DNA of 64,000 bases from Cladopsammia gracilis (Eukaryota > Cnidaria > Anthozoa > Scleractinia > Dendrophylliidae): positions 1,057,501 through 1,121,500 of the forward strand of contig JAJGOT010000137.1 of assembly GCA_022457155.1 (NCBI GenBank). The letters are read 5' to 3'. Below, piece by piece: positions 22,795 to 32,756 of the stretch. Position 1 is the first letter of the stretch. Each line of letters opens with the position of its first letter. The notes under the pieces were generated by a model, which saw only the letters and a program-made list of their open reading frames with translations, was not told where the DNA came from and ran no database searches. The translations under genes were made by a program, and so were the position numbers.

Positions 22795-25700
22795 CGCAGT
22801 GGCTATATGGCCGGTAGCCGGTCAAGGTGTAGCCTCCAACGCAGACCTCCTTAGGGCTCGTCGAGGAAAGATTGCGTGACGAGCCCTTAGGATGTCTGCG
22901 TAGGAGGCTAGTCAAGGTGTTGAAAACACTAAATGGCCGGCAGTTCTATATTCTCAGTAAATTTCACAAAATCGAAAAATTCCAGCTAATCTAAACTATC
23001 ATATGTCGATTTAGAAAAGTCAAGCGATCCTGAAATGCTTTATAAATCTAAGTCTAGTGTTTGGTTTACGCTGTGCTCAGAAGACGAAACCAGGTTTTGT
23101 GACACTTAGAACTTTTTTCAGCTCGACTGCCGGTCAAGGTTTCAAAACAGTAAATGGCCGGCAGTTCTATATTCTCAGTAAATTTCACAAAATCGAAAAA
23201 TTTCAGCGAATCTAAACTATCATATGTCGATTTAGAAAAGTCCCCCCCCGGGGGGGGGGGGTACTCCCGTATCCGGGGATGTGCCGCTGGACAGGGTATG
23301 GTAACAGGGATATAATTTCGCACGAGTCTGTCCTGAACAGGGTATACAATTTCGCGCAAGTCTGTCCTACACAGTGTGCATAATTTGTGCGAGTCTGTTT
23401 TAATTATAAACAGGGCGTTGGGCCATAAACAGGGTACTAAAATTGAGGGTATTGTCCTAAACAGGGTCGGGGTTTCAAACCCTCAGCGGCTCACCTATAC
23501 CTAAACATTAGTCGAGTACCCCCCCCCCCTCCCCCCCAGGGAAAAGTCAAGCGATCCTGAAATGCTTTATAGATCTCAAGTCTAGTGTTTGGTTTACGCA
23601 GTGGGCTCAGAAGATGAAATCGTGTTTTGTGACACTTGAAACTTTTTTCAGCTCGACTGCGGGTCAGGGTTTTCAAGTGTCACAAAACACGGTTTCGTCT
23701 TCTGAGCCCATTGCTTAAACCAAACACTAGACTTGAGATCTATAAAGCATTTCAGGATCGCTTGACTTTTCCCGGGGGGGGGGGGGGAGGTACTCGACCA
23801 ATATTTGGGTAGATAGATAGATAGATAGATAATCTTTATTTAAACACGGTAAAAATTCGTCAGCTAAAAATCATTATAATACTTAACACAAAGCAATAAA
23901 CTAATATTAAAAAATATCTATATATGAAGAATTTAATTAAATAATAAAAAGCTGCTTTCCACGAATGCCGTGCCTTATAGTTCCTCTTTGAGAAGTCGTT
24001 TAAATTGCCCAAGGGACTCCGCTTTCCTTACATTATGAGAAAGGCTGTTCCAGAGCATGGCGCCACTAATAACTGAAACTATTTTTATAATAGTTTGTGC
24101 GCGGCAATGGAAAATTAAGTTTATCCTCAGAGTCCCTTAGGTTGTAACTAATTTCTCGCTTCTCAAATTTAGAACTTAGATAGTTTGGAGCCAACCCGTG
24201 TAGAGACCTATAAACCATCGTAGCTCTTTGAATTTGTTGCTGGCAGGCAATATTTTTCCATCCTAGGAGTTCTAATAGATTACCAGCATTTACGTCATAG
24301 TTTGAATAGGTCAAAACACGAGCTGCTATGTTTTGTAGCTTTTGTAGTTTATTCTGCAGAGTTATCCCACAGTTTCCCCAAACAATGTTGCAGTAGTCGA
24401 AGTGTGGCTGTATCAATGCTTGATAAATTAAGTATAAGGTCGCTTGAGGAACGAGGTGCCTAATTCGTTTCATGGCCCCAATACCAGAAGCGACTTTCTT
24501 TGTGACTTTCTCGATGTGGTCACTCCAGCCAAGTTTGTCATCAATGGTCACCCCAAGTGATTTTGTGGTAGTGACCCGGTTTACTTGAAGATCTTTAATT
24601 GCAAGTGCTGGGGAATCCGTGAGAGTACTTAGCCTCTGTCTAGATCCGATAAGCATAAATTCAGTTTTAGTCATATTTAGAGTGAGTTTGTTTGCTTTCA
24701 GCCAATTGTAAACGTTTTCTAAATCTTGGTTTAGATATAATTGAATGTCGTCTGCATTATTACTTGCGTAAGTAAGGTGGGTATCGTCAGCATACATCCT
24801 CGGCTCGCAGTTTAAGAGACAATTTGGAAGATCGTTAATATATAACAGAAATAGTAGTGGTCCTAGGATCGTCCCCTGGGGAACACCACAACTTAAAAGA
24901 CAACTTTTTGAGAGCGATCCGTTAATAGAGCACATTTGGGTACGATTCTCTAAATATGACTTAAACCATCGATGTGCATTACCATATATGCCATAATTGC
25001 TTAATTTTGATAAAAGTAGCCCGTGGTCAACTGTGTCAAAAGCCTTTTTTAGATCTAAGAAAACAACGGCATTGACTTTACCACATATAGGTGAGCCGCT
25101 GAGGGTTTGAAACCTCGACCCTGTTTAGGACAAACACTTCCTAAAATATACCCTGTTTAGGACAATACGCTCAATTTTAGTACCCTGTTTATGGCCCAAC
25201 GCCCTGTTTATAATTAGAACAGACTCGCACAAATTATGCACACTGTTTAGGACAGACTTGCGCGAAATTGTATACCCTGTTTAGGACAGACTCGTGCGAA
25301 ATTATATACCCCGTTTAGGACAGAGAGAACGAAAACCATACCCTGTCCAGCGGCACATCCCCGTATAGGGTATAGGCCATATAAGGGAGTAACCCCCCCC
25401 CCCCCCTCGACATATGATAGTTTAGATTCGCTGAAATTTTTCGATTTTGTGAAATTTACTGAGAATATAGAACTGCCGGCCATTTAGTGTTTTGAAAACC
25501 TTGACCGGCAGTCGAGCTGAAAAAAGTTCTAAGTGTCACAAAACCTGGTTTCGTCTTCTGAGCCCAGAGTAAATCAAACACTAGACTTGAGATCTATAAA
25601 GCTTTTCAGGATCGCTTGACTTTTCTAAATCGACATATGATAGTTTAGATTAGCTGGAATTTTTCGATTTTGTGAAATTTACTGAGAATATAGAACTGCC

Positions 25701-25844
25701 GGCCATTTAGTGTTTTCAACACCTTGACTAGCCTCCTACGCAGACATCCTAAGGGCTCGTCACGCAATCTTTCCTCGACGAGCCCTAAGGAGGTCTGCGT
25801 TGGAGGCTACACCTTGACCGGTTACCGGCCATATAGCCACAGCG
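22795..25844. mobile_element. 3.05-kb palindromic element with perfect 9-bp target duplication
   Basis: The inverted ends are CGCAGTGGCTATATGGCCGG and CCGGCCATATAGCCACAGCG. TATAAAGTT occurs exactly at both borders (22786-22794, 25845-25853), a perfect 9-bp duplication typical of Mutator-like elements. The arms extend 500-750 bp with internally repeated blocks (CGGCAGTTCTATATTCTC, GCGATCCTGAAATGCTTTA). An inner GC-rich hairpin (about 22828-22905) is mirrored at 25725-25808. A LINE (23811-25086) has inserted into one arm. No transposase is visible. Confidence 0.8.
23811..25086 (-). mobile_element. LINE fragment with reverse-transcriptase core
   Basis: The minus-strand frame (24066 to about 25086) contains VVFLDLKKAFDTVDHG (RT motif A), CGVPQGTILGPLLFLLYIND (motif B) and MYADDTHLTYA (motif C with the catalytic DD), then the LIQPHFDYCNIVWGN and LQKLQNIAARVL C-terminal signatures. 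The 3' end (23811) is a TAGA microsatellite preceded by a TTTAAACACGG tail, as in L2/CR1/jockey-like elements. The endonuclease end is missing (5' truncation). The element's arm resumes cleanly on both sides, so it inserted into the 22795-25844 palindrome. Confidence 0.85.
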
Positions 25845-26001
25845 TATAAAGTTTGTCTCACGTACGGTACACTCTTTCGAATTGGGCGAAGAAATTGATC
25901 ATAATTCTGTTTTGGCCTTTTAATCACGCCGACTACAGGTATTTTACATTTTACAGGTATGTCTTGCATTTAGCTTGTTAATTGTTCATAAATTAATCTC
26001 C

Positions 26002-26583
26002 TGTTGGAATAAATAAACAAGTTCTCTTTCCCCTTCTACTGGCCAACCGTGATCAGATCTGATCAGTAAGGAAGCCAACAAAGTGCTTCAAAGGGGACGT
26101 GTCCTTCCCTTTTATGGGCTCGCATCTCAATCTCAAATCTCAAATCTTTATTTTAACACGGTAAAAATTCGTCAGGTTGGTACAAAATAAAATACAACCA
26201 CGTGATAATTTTTACTAACAATTACTACGTATCTAACAGTTTTGCAAATCCGTTTTCGGATTTTCCAATCGAACGCAAAAATAGCAAATCCATGAAATCC
26301 GGATTTCGATTTCTTTTTGAAATCCATCTCGGAAAAGGATTTCGGTAATTGGAAATCCGTTTTTGGATTTCATGTTTTATTGGGAAATCCAAAATCCGGA
26401 TTTCAAAATCGAAATCCCGATTTCCCAATCGAACGCACGCTATATAAATTTCAATGCGTGTTCTTAAACATAAAAGGGAAGGACACGCCCCCTTTGAAGC
26501 ACTTTGTTAGCTTCCTAACTGATCAGATCTGATCACGGTTGGCCAGTAGAAGGGGAAAGAGAACTTGTTTATTTCTTCCAACA
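26002..26583. mobile_element. Foldback element with GGATTTC repeats
   Basis: About 110-bp arms: TGTTGGAATAAATAAACAAG on the left is mirrored by CTTGTTTATTTCTTCCAACA on the right. Each arm contains the perfect palindrome TGATCAGATCTGATCA. The interior (26240-26440) is built from GGATTTC/GAAATCC units and AATCGAACGCA blocks at both ends. Confidence 0.75.
26118..26200 (-). mobile_element. Short LINE 3' tail
   Basis: TCAAATCTCAAATC followed by TTTATTTTAACACGGTAAAA and TTCGTCAG matches the 3' tail of the LINE at 23811-25086. A very short, 5'-truncated insertion inside the foldback element. Confidence 0.55.
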
Positions 26584-26651
26584 GAAGATTGATTAATGAA
26601 AAACAATTTAGAGGCATAAAACAACACATTTGAACTTATACTGTAATACAT

Positions 26652-26718
26652 GTTTCGACATATACTTATGTCATCTTCTTTGCTAACTGAAGATGACATA
26701 AGTATATGTCGAAACATG
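26652..26718 (+). ncRNA. Hammerhead-ribozyme-like motif, inverted pair
   Basis: On the plus strand CTGAAGA (26687-26693), T, a perfect 6-bp stem GACATA-AGTA-TATGTC (26695-26710) and GAAAC (26711-26715) follow the hammerhead core order CUGANGA / stem II / GAAAC, with one extra base. The mirror copy at 26652-26678 on the minus strand keeps the stem and GAAAC but not the whole CUGANGA. Hammerhead motifs are known in Penelope-like elements. Stems I and III and the cleavage site were not established. Confidence 0.35.
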
Positions 26719-26759
26719 CATGTATTATAAGTTGAAATGGGTGGTTTTATGCCTCCAAA

Positions 26760-27311
26760 TTTTCGTGAATCTGCTATTGCACCGATTTAAAAACAATTTA
26801 TATTTAAAATGAATGAAACATCTGTCAGGCTGAAAATTTGTTAAAAAGAAAAGGGTATAATTCGCCGTATTTTTTTGTTTATTTCTTTTTAATCTATTTC
26901 ATTTGATCTTACTGTTTTGCATGCGAGTTTCAGGGGCTTTACTGAAGTACGAGCAGTAAAAATTATGTATAGTGGGTGTTTTTTAGCGCTCGCTCGCTTT
27001 TTTTCTCTTGTCACTTATTGGGTCGAACGGTTAATACCTTCAGACCTGGGAGGGCGTTGACTTTTCTCAGGATTCTCAGGTTATGATGGTCGATGTTCAT
27101 ACCTGGCAAGGGAAATCTATTTAAAAATGTTTGGAACTGGAGTTCTTGCACGAGAAACGTTTGGTTTATTGTTTGCTTTAAGGTAGTCCTGTTTCCTCAG
27201 TAAACGATTTTGATTTCTTTTCACTGAAATGATTGCTTTGAAATTAGTTCATTTTAGAACTCAACATGCAGAAGGTGATAATGTTCTACTTTCTATTGTG
27301 ACTTGTCGCAG
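26760..27311. other. Intron sequence before the first acidic exon
   Basis: No coding signals apart from the acceptor at its end. The block TTTAGAACTCAACATGCAGAAGG-like near 27243-27270 resembles 28803-28830 ahead of the next exon, part of an exon-intron duplication. Confidence 0.5.
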
Positions 27312-27428
27312 GATGATGAAGGGAACATCAAACCTGAAGGTAAATGGCCACCAGAGCACTACTGGAAAGAGAACTACCCCAGCCTCTTTCCAGATTCATC
27401 ATCTGAACCAGAGGACAATCAGCAGCAG
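27312..27428 (+). CDS. Acidic linker exon 1 (after the LRR exon)
   Basis: Acceptor TGTCGCAG ends at 27311; donor GTGGGT starts at 27429. The 39 codons are phase 0 at both ends: DDEGNIKPEGKWPPEHYWKE, then NYPSLFPDSSSEPEDNQQQ. It continues SSYH of the LRR exon in frame. The end, rich in Asp/Ser/Glu/Gln, is paralogous to the exon at 28869, and flanking intron DNA is duplicated too. Probably a flexible linker; no catalytic function is suggested. Confidence 0.6.
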
Positions 27429-28154
27429 GTGGGTCGTCATCAATTTTTGTTAAAAAAAGAAAAATATATTATTTTACCACAGTTTATTTATTTTATTTCA
27501 TAATCAAACAAGAAGCGAAACACAGATATTTTAGCGCCTGCACGCATGTTTTGCTTCTCACTCGTTTATTTTGTCAACTATCCCTAAGAAACAATTCGCA
27601 CTGTTCACTGTCTATAATTGCTGTATGCATGATACATTTTGAAATAATTTTGGGTCATTTACCTATAATATGACCTCCATTATCTTTCTTGAGTACATGC
27701 AAATGAAGGCCTGATCTTAAGTGGTGAAATCTTTGTTTAACTGATACAGATTCAAACTTGTTTACTTGCTGGGTTGATTAAAAACAGAGTTCAAACGTCG
27801 CCGAAATCGCTTACTTTTTTGTGACATTGGAATCAAGCATTGGAATCAAGTTAAAGCGAGTCGATGTGTCGATGTTGTTAAAAAGTCAGGTCGAGAGAAT
27901 GTGGTTGAATTTGGATAGATTAATTTCCAAATGGCACTCGTGTGTCCTTCGCTCAAATTTAGTCTGATTGCTCATTCAGTGTTGGCTTCTGCTTTTTTAT
28001 GAAGGCCATCTTGAAGACAAGGCTGTGTTAATTTACCTTGCTACTGCAAGTGTACCGCAAAGATCTCAAATGAAGATGACTTTTCAACTCCAAGTCGGTG
28101 CTTGTGTTCAATTTTCTAGTTGGCGAGTTATAGTAATTGGACTGAGTGGAGTAC

Positions 28155-28344
28155 AATAGGCCATTTGCACGATGACGTCATATGACTACAACTACCAGAA
28201 TGCTTCAGTATTTTGTTTTGTAGTGCAAATTAGGGCCATTGTTATTTAAACCGCACTGGGATTACAAAATTTAAATAAGAAAGGAAAAACGAAATGAATT
28301 CTGGTAGTTGTAGTCAAATGACGCCATCGTGCAAATGGCCTATT
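28155..28344. repeat. AATAGGCCATTTGCACG-ended MITE, copy 2
   Basis: Same ends and internal TAGTTGTAGTCA blocks as 17552-17741, in opposite orientation, inside the intron between the two acidic exons. Confidence 0.8.
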
Positions 28345-28868
28345 CAGGGAGGAATCGAGTGATTAACTTAAAATCGCGAGAGGTTGATTCGAAATTACGA
28401 GCTCGATTGTGCCTCAATTGCATGACACGAAGTCTACGAATTACTAATTAATCGTATCAATAACAAAATTCGAGATTAAAAAATCTATGTGAACTTTATC
28501 CTAATAAAAAAATTTGGGTATTTTCTATCAGTTTGAATATACATGTAGTAGAGAAAAAAGAACCCATTAAGTGCAACTGATTGACGCGCATGCAGCGTAG
28601 GTGAAATTCAAAGGACAGCTCCTCTGGTCAAAGTCAATTTAATTATTTAAATTTCCTAAGATGGTCGCTGTTGCTAACGGAAGCTTTTACACGTGTAATT
28701 ACAGAGTTTGACTGAGAATTTAAACTGGTTTTAAAAGGGTGGTCGCTGAGGGGAGCTGGTTACTAATACTTACAAGAATGGTCACAAGAAGAGTTGTAGT
28801 TCACTTTAGAACTGAACATTAAGAAGGTGGAGGGTATTTAAATTTGTTTTGTTTTTTTTTTGTGGCAG

Positions 28869-28907
28869 GGTGATTCATCATCTGAATCAGAAAACGAACA
28901 TGAGCAG
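28869..28907 (+). CDS. Acidic linker exon 2
   Basis: Acceptor TTTTGTGGCAG ends at 28868; donor GTGAGC starts at 28908. The 13 codons in phase 0 read GDSSSESENEHEQ. It resembles the end of the previous exon (PDSSSEPEDNQQQ), and upstream and downstream intron blocks also match, so exon and intron were duplicated together. Confidence 0.5.
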
Positions 28908-29019
28908 GTGAGCTATTTATTTCATTTCATTTCATTTCATTTCATACCATACCATACCATATTTGTTATTTTTTCTCCATCCGAGTTACTTCAAACAATA
29001 TAGTCCCGCTTTTCTATTA

Positions 29020-29141
29020 ACCTGCGTAGCGGTCGTTTTCTTTCCGAGAGCGCGGGAGGTGCGTGAAAGCATGGAGGGCGAAAATGAGCAAAAAAATTAC
29101 ACTACGCCTACACGCGCCTCCCGCGCTCTTGGAAAGAAAGT
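29020..29141. repeat. GC-rich inverted repeat
   Basis: TTTCCGAGAGCGCGGGAGG at the left is mirrored by CCTCCCGCGCTCTTGGAAA at the right. The left neighbour CCTGCGTAGCGG recalls the TAGCCTGC-ended family. MITE-like. Confidence 0.6.
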
Positions 29142-30018
29142 GAGTGGTAGACAAGCTACTTTACATCCGTCACAGATAATCAAACAAGAAGCGAAACACG
29201 GATTCGCGCGCATGAATCGCAGTCTGTTTAATAGGTGTTTTAGCGCGTGCGCGCAGTGGTTTCGCTACTCACTCATTTATTTTGTCAACTATCCCTGAGG
29301 AAAAAAGTGGCAATGTTCATAGTCTATAATTTCTTTTGGATACATTTTGACGTAATTCCGGTCATCAACCAACGTTGTTACCCTTGAATTTAAATATGAT
29401 TAATATTCAAATGAAATTCCTGTGTTCTTTGCGAAAATTGAGTCTGTTTGCACATTCAGTGATGGGTTCGGCTTTTTTATGGACAAGGCGATGATCACCC
29501 GTGGCGAAACAACATGTTAGTGTTTCCGTAACGTGTTCTGTGCGGTGTGCATTTAAACAGCAGTAGTAGATCGCGCATGTAGAGACCTCAGGTGGCTCTC
29601 CCAGCAATGAGAGACACCCTGTGTTGAGGATGTTCTGAAATATGATACATTGGTGAACAATTGACAGATCTGGTGGTCCATCGTTAAAGCCAGGCCGTGG
29701 CCAGCATAAAATGTAGTGATAGCAGTTGTACAATGTGGTATACACAAGTAGAACACTTACAGATTTAAGCAGTGCAGTATACAGTACTTTGTATTTGCAT
29801 GCACGTAAACTTATGAATTTAAATACTGTTAAAAGTTGCCTGCATGATAGTTATTGGAATGGGACAATCATTAATCACTTAATTCCCTGATAAGCAAAAG
29901 TTTTCGAAAATTGTAAAGTGATGGTCTATATTAGCTACCAACACGGCAGCTGCATACGTGAGCTACACGGACCTGACAGACTTGACTTGATCTTTGTGTC
30001 ATTTGTTTGTTTCTGCAG
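29142..30018. other. Intron, second copy of a duplicated intron block
   Basis: 29280-29490 matches 27560-28010 in order (TTTTGTCAACTATCCCT, then ACATTCAGTG and CTTTTTTATG). The minus-strand frame at 29407-29745 has no supporting evidence. Confidence 0.45.
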
Positions 30019-30049
30019 GGTGGATGGGAGGAAAGGGTGCACCAAGATG
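30019..30049 (+). CDS. Short exon with the first half of a WW-like domain
   Basis: Acceptor GTTTCTGCAG ends at 30018. The frame reads GGWEERVHQD and, if it continues past the GTAAAG at 30050, GKVFYTDHS before a stop at 30085. GWEERVHQDGKVFYTDH fits the first two strands of a WW domain (first Trp and the Tyr region). Two donors are possible: 30050 (GTAAAG) and 30074 (GTAGAT); both leave phase 1 and join in frame to 32757. The second WW tryptophan and the proline-ending half are not found, so the domain looks incomplete. Functional binding is doubtful. Confidence 0.45.
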
Positions 30050-30129
30050 GTAAAGTATTCTATACTGATCACAGTAGATATTATTAGTACTTGTAATAAA
30101 TAAACGTACTTTGAATTTTCTTACTATAG

Positions 30130-30218
30130 ATGGTTTCTTATTTGCCCTTCCGCAAACTTCAGGAGACTGGGCACCAGCTTTCGGCACTAGGCTTTCTGGG
30201 ATCGTTTGGGTTACCAGC
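30130..30218 (+). CDS. Doubtful alternative exon
   Basis: Flanked by acceptor TTACTATAG and donor GTAAGT (30219). With phase 1 entry it is open for 29 codons (DGFLFALPQTSGDWAPAFGT and on), but exits phase 0, which does not fit the ROC exon (needs phase 1). Possibly a cryptic or non-coding exon. Confidence 0.2.
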
Positions 30219-30953
30219 GTAAGTTACGATAGGTTGATGGTTTCCAAAGGCAACCATTAACCAATCATAGCTCAAGTTTGGTTACCCAACGATACCAATG
30301 AGTTAGTGGTTGCTTACCAGAGGTTAAAAACAGTAGAAAAAATCAAATCACCAGTGTTGTAGAAAGTGGTCGCAGTCACTTACGGTTCCGACTATAATTA
30401 TTTGATAAATAAAGAATGATGGTAAATGTTAAGCTCGGTAAAGAAATGAGAAAGCTGTAATGTTCAACCTTTGTAATCTATTGAACTAACTGAAATCTTT
30501 TCCTGGAAAGCATCTCTCGTTGATTTAAGGTGGCTCGATATGGTTTTTTGACGCCCCCAACTACCAATTTTCTACCTTAAAATAAAGCATCTCTAGTTTC
30601 GTGTATTCTTTTGAAATAGGCTAATTCGATTTGGTGATGTGTTACATGTTGTATTGCCTCCATTTCTAATTATTATTTAGCACCTAAAAGTTATCGGCAA
30701 ATTAGTGCTTGTTTTAATTTCCCACATTACATTTTCTTAAAATATGCAGAAGCAAGTACGTTTTACCCCATATTATTACCCCGCAAGCACTTTTGCTAGG
30801 TGATAGAGTCCAAGGCTATCAAAATACCTCAAGTTGGCTGACTTTTGGCTTGCTTCTCAGAAGTTCTATTCACTTGAGATGTTTACAACGCAATTTTTTT
30901 TCTATTGTTCAGCTTGTCAGAAATCCCATAAATTCCAATCTGCCATGCGCCTA
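30219..30953. other. Intronic/intergenic DNA
   Basis: No coding signal. A TTTAAGGTGGCTCG at about 30525 resembles the end of the TTAA-flanked element at 35100 and sites at 992 and 50533, perhaps a solo end. Confidence 0.35.
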
Positions 30954-31121
30954 AATAGACCAATTTCGATATATTAAAATTCATACTTGGCTCCGAGGCT
31001 TAGGGGAATAAAACAAAAGAAATAAGTTATTCATCCCTGAACCTCGATGCGATTTCTTTTGTTTTATTCCCCTAAGCCTCGGAGCCAAGTATGAATTTTA
31101 ATATATCGAAATTGGTCTATT
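30954..31121. repeat. Perfect-arm hairpin MITE 1 of three in a row
   Basis: AATAGACCAATTTCGATATA is mirrored by TATATCGAAATTGGTCTATT; the arms of about 67 bp are almost perfect (GGCTTAGGGGAATAAAACAA inside). Confidence 0.8.
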
Positions 31122-31126
31122 GACTA

Positions 31127-31302
31127 AACCTGTTGCTGTGTTGTATTCTTTGTAGTTTGCCTGCTCCTCGGGACGATTTAACGCTATTTTGGCGAGTTAT
31201 CGCTATTTCGGTGTTCCACAATTCGCCGAAATCGCGTTAAATCGTCCCGAGGAGCAAGCAAACAAAAAAAGAACAAAGAATGCAACACAGCAACAGGGTA
31301 AG
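31127..31302. repeat. Hairpin MITE 2 of three
   Basis: CTGTTGCTGTGTTG on the left pairs with CAACACAGCAACAG on the right; CTCCTCGGGACGATTTAACG pairs with CGTTAAATCGTCCCGAGGAG. The loop is about 45 bp. Confidence 0.75.
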
Positions 31303-31335
31303 CCAAATTTATTCACAAAATATTCGAATTGTTAA

Positions 31336-31448
31336 GGCCCGGGACAAACGTCGAACTTTTCATGAGTCGAACCTAATGCAAATGAGTAAAATTCTTGCTC
31401 ATTTGCATTAGGTTCGACTCATGAAAAGTTCGACGTTTGTCCCGGGCC
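31336..31448. mobile_element. Hairpin MITE 3 of three, TAA-flanked
   Basis: GGCCCGGGACAAACGTCGAA is mirrored by TTCGACGTTTGTCCCGGGCC; TAA lies on both sides (31333-31335, 31449-31451), as for PIF/Harbinger MITEs. Nearly perfect arms of about 48 bp. Confidence 0.8.
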
Positions 31449-31631
31449 TAAGTTTTAAAACAGAACCGTTGCATTCTCATACAAACCTTTATAAATCGAA
31501 TCTTTGTAACACAATACCGCTCATAAAGCAAAGGTCACGTCCCGGTTATCTGATAGTGAGCTTGGGCCGCCTGTGATTTACAGGGGCTAAGTATTTATTT
31601 TCTCTCATGTCGCTTGTATTTTGGAACCAAA

Positions 31632-31689
31632 ATGACGTCTTCTCAACATCACATTGCCTCTCTCTTCGAAGAAAGTGACCTGACTCCAG
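31632..31689 (+). CDS. Alternative first exon for the ROCO-Death gene
   Basis: ATG at 31632 sits in a good context (ACCAAAATG). The 19 codons read MTSSQHHIASLFEESDLTP plus one base, followed by donor GTGTAT (31690). The leftover G joins AT of 32757 to give ASP, continuing DLIPAHVQARGKK. If used, the ROC-COR-Death protein starts here without the LRR part. The sequence immediately upstream is free of the nested repeats seen at 31448 and before, leaving room for a promoter, but none is recognised. Confidence 0.45.
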
Positions 31690-32756
31690 GTGTATTTTTT
31701 TTTTAATACAACTTTAAAAAAAACTTCATTATTAAGCAAATGAACAAGTTATTTTGCGAATTAGTGTTTAACGGGAAAGGCAGTAAAATAAAACAAAACG
31801 CGAGATATAGAGTTTTTTTTAATAAATCCCTCAAATGTTTATGGGGAAGGAAATATCTTGATAAGGAAAATAAACGAAAGTGGAAATTTTTTATGCATCT
31901 AGAACTCGAAAAAGGTTGAGAATTATTATTTTTATTATTTTTATTTATTTCATAGAGGAGATTTTTAATTACAAATAGTAAAAGAGAAAAGAGAAAGAGA
32001 AATAATAATTACGATACATGTGCAATGAGTTATTTGTCAGTCCGACAACGGACTGAGGAAAAAATTAATTAATTAAAAAAAAGTACAATGTAGCTTAAAG
32101 GAATCGTATATATTAAGGGAGTTGCACTAGCATACACTTAGTTAAAGAAGTTTGGCCCATGCTTTTTTGAATTGCTCTAAGCGGTTACATTTAAAATCTA
32201 TGGTGCGTAGAATATTAAAGAGATTTGATGTATGAGCTCAAGACTAATGATCCTTTCTTCAAATAAGTTTTGGAAACTTGGACGGAAGACTCTTGTACAT
32301 CCATTGAACATCTCAACCCCTCTGGTAAAACTCTCTCTTTTAGTTAAAAATGAGACGTAACACCCTTTTCTACAAAAAATAGTTTAATAAAGATATAACA
32401 CTGGTTAATGATTTGCCCAGAAAAAGATTTTCAAAAAAAAAGCTGTCACAAAGCTCCTATGTCGATTACTTAGGGATTAGTAACCCCAGTCTCAGATCTC
32501 AGTTATCAGTATAGAGCGTATGCACATGACGTCACGGCGGCCATATTGGTGTACCAAAACAATAGAACGGCGGCCATGTTGGTGTACCAAAACAATCCTG
32601 TGGGATTTGAACGCTTTTCTTATGTTAACACTTTCTTTTGTTCCAATAAATTTGCATAGCTGCTTGCCACGTGAGTGCATACGCTCTATAACTTCATTCA
32701 GATCCTCGAACAATGTGCCTTAGTGTTCACTTAAAACCTGTATATTCTTTTTTTAG
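31690..32756. other. Intron before the ROC exon
   Basis: Includes a possible LINE-like 3' region on the minus strand (31920-32350), which I could not confirm, and a 33-bp tandem pair (32535-32600) containing GGCGGCCATRTTGGTGTACC. A T-rich tract and acceptor TTTTTTTAG end it. Confidence 0.4.
32535..32600. repeat. 33-bp direct tandem repeat, two copies
   Basis: CGGCGGCCAT followed by RTTGGTGTACCAAAACAAT occurs twice head to tail with one substitution. Confidence 0.8.

Noticed and set aside
31920..32350. LINE 3' end on the minus strand
   Set aside because: Tail-like AT-rich start, and a frame with RGVEMFNG-type words, but no clear RT or C-terminal signature.
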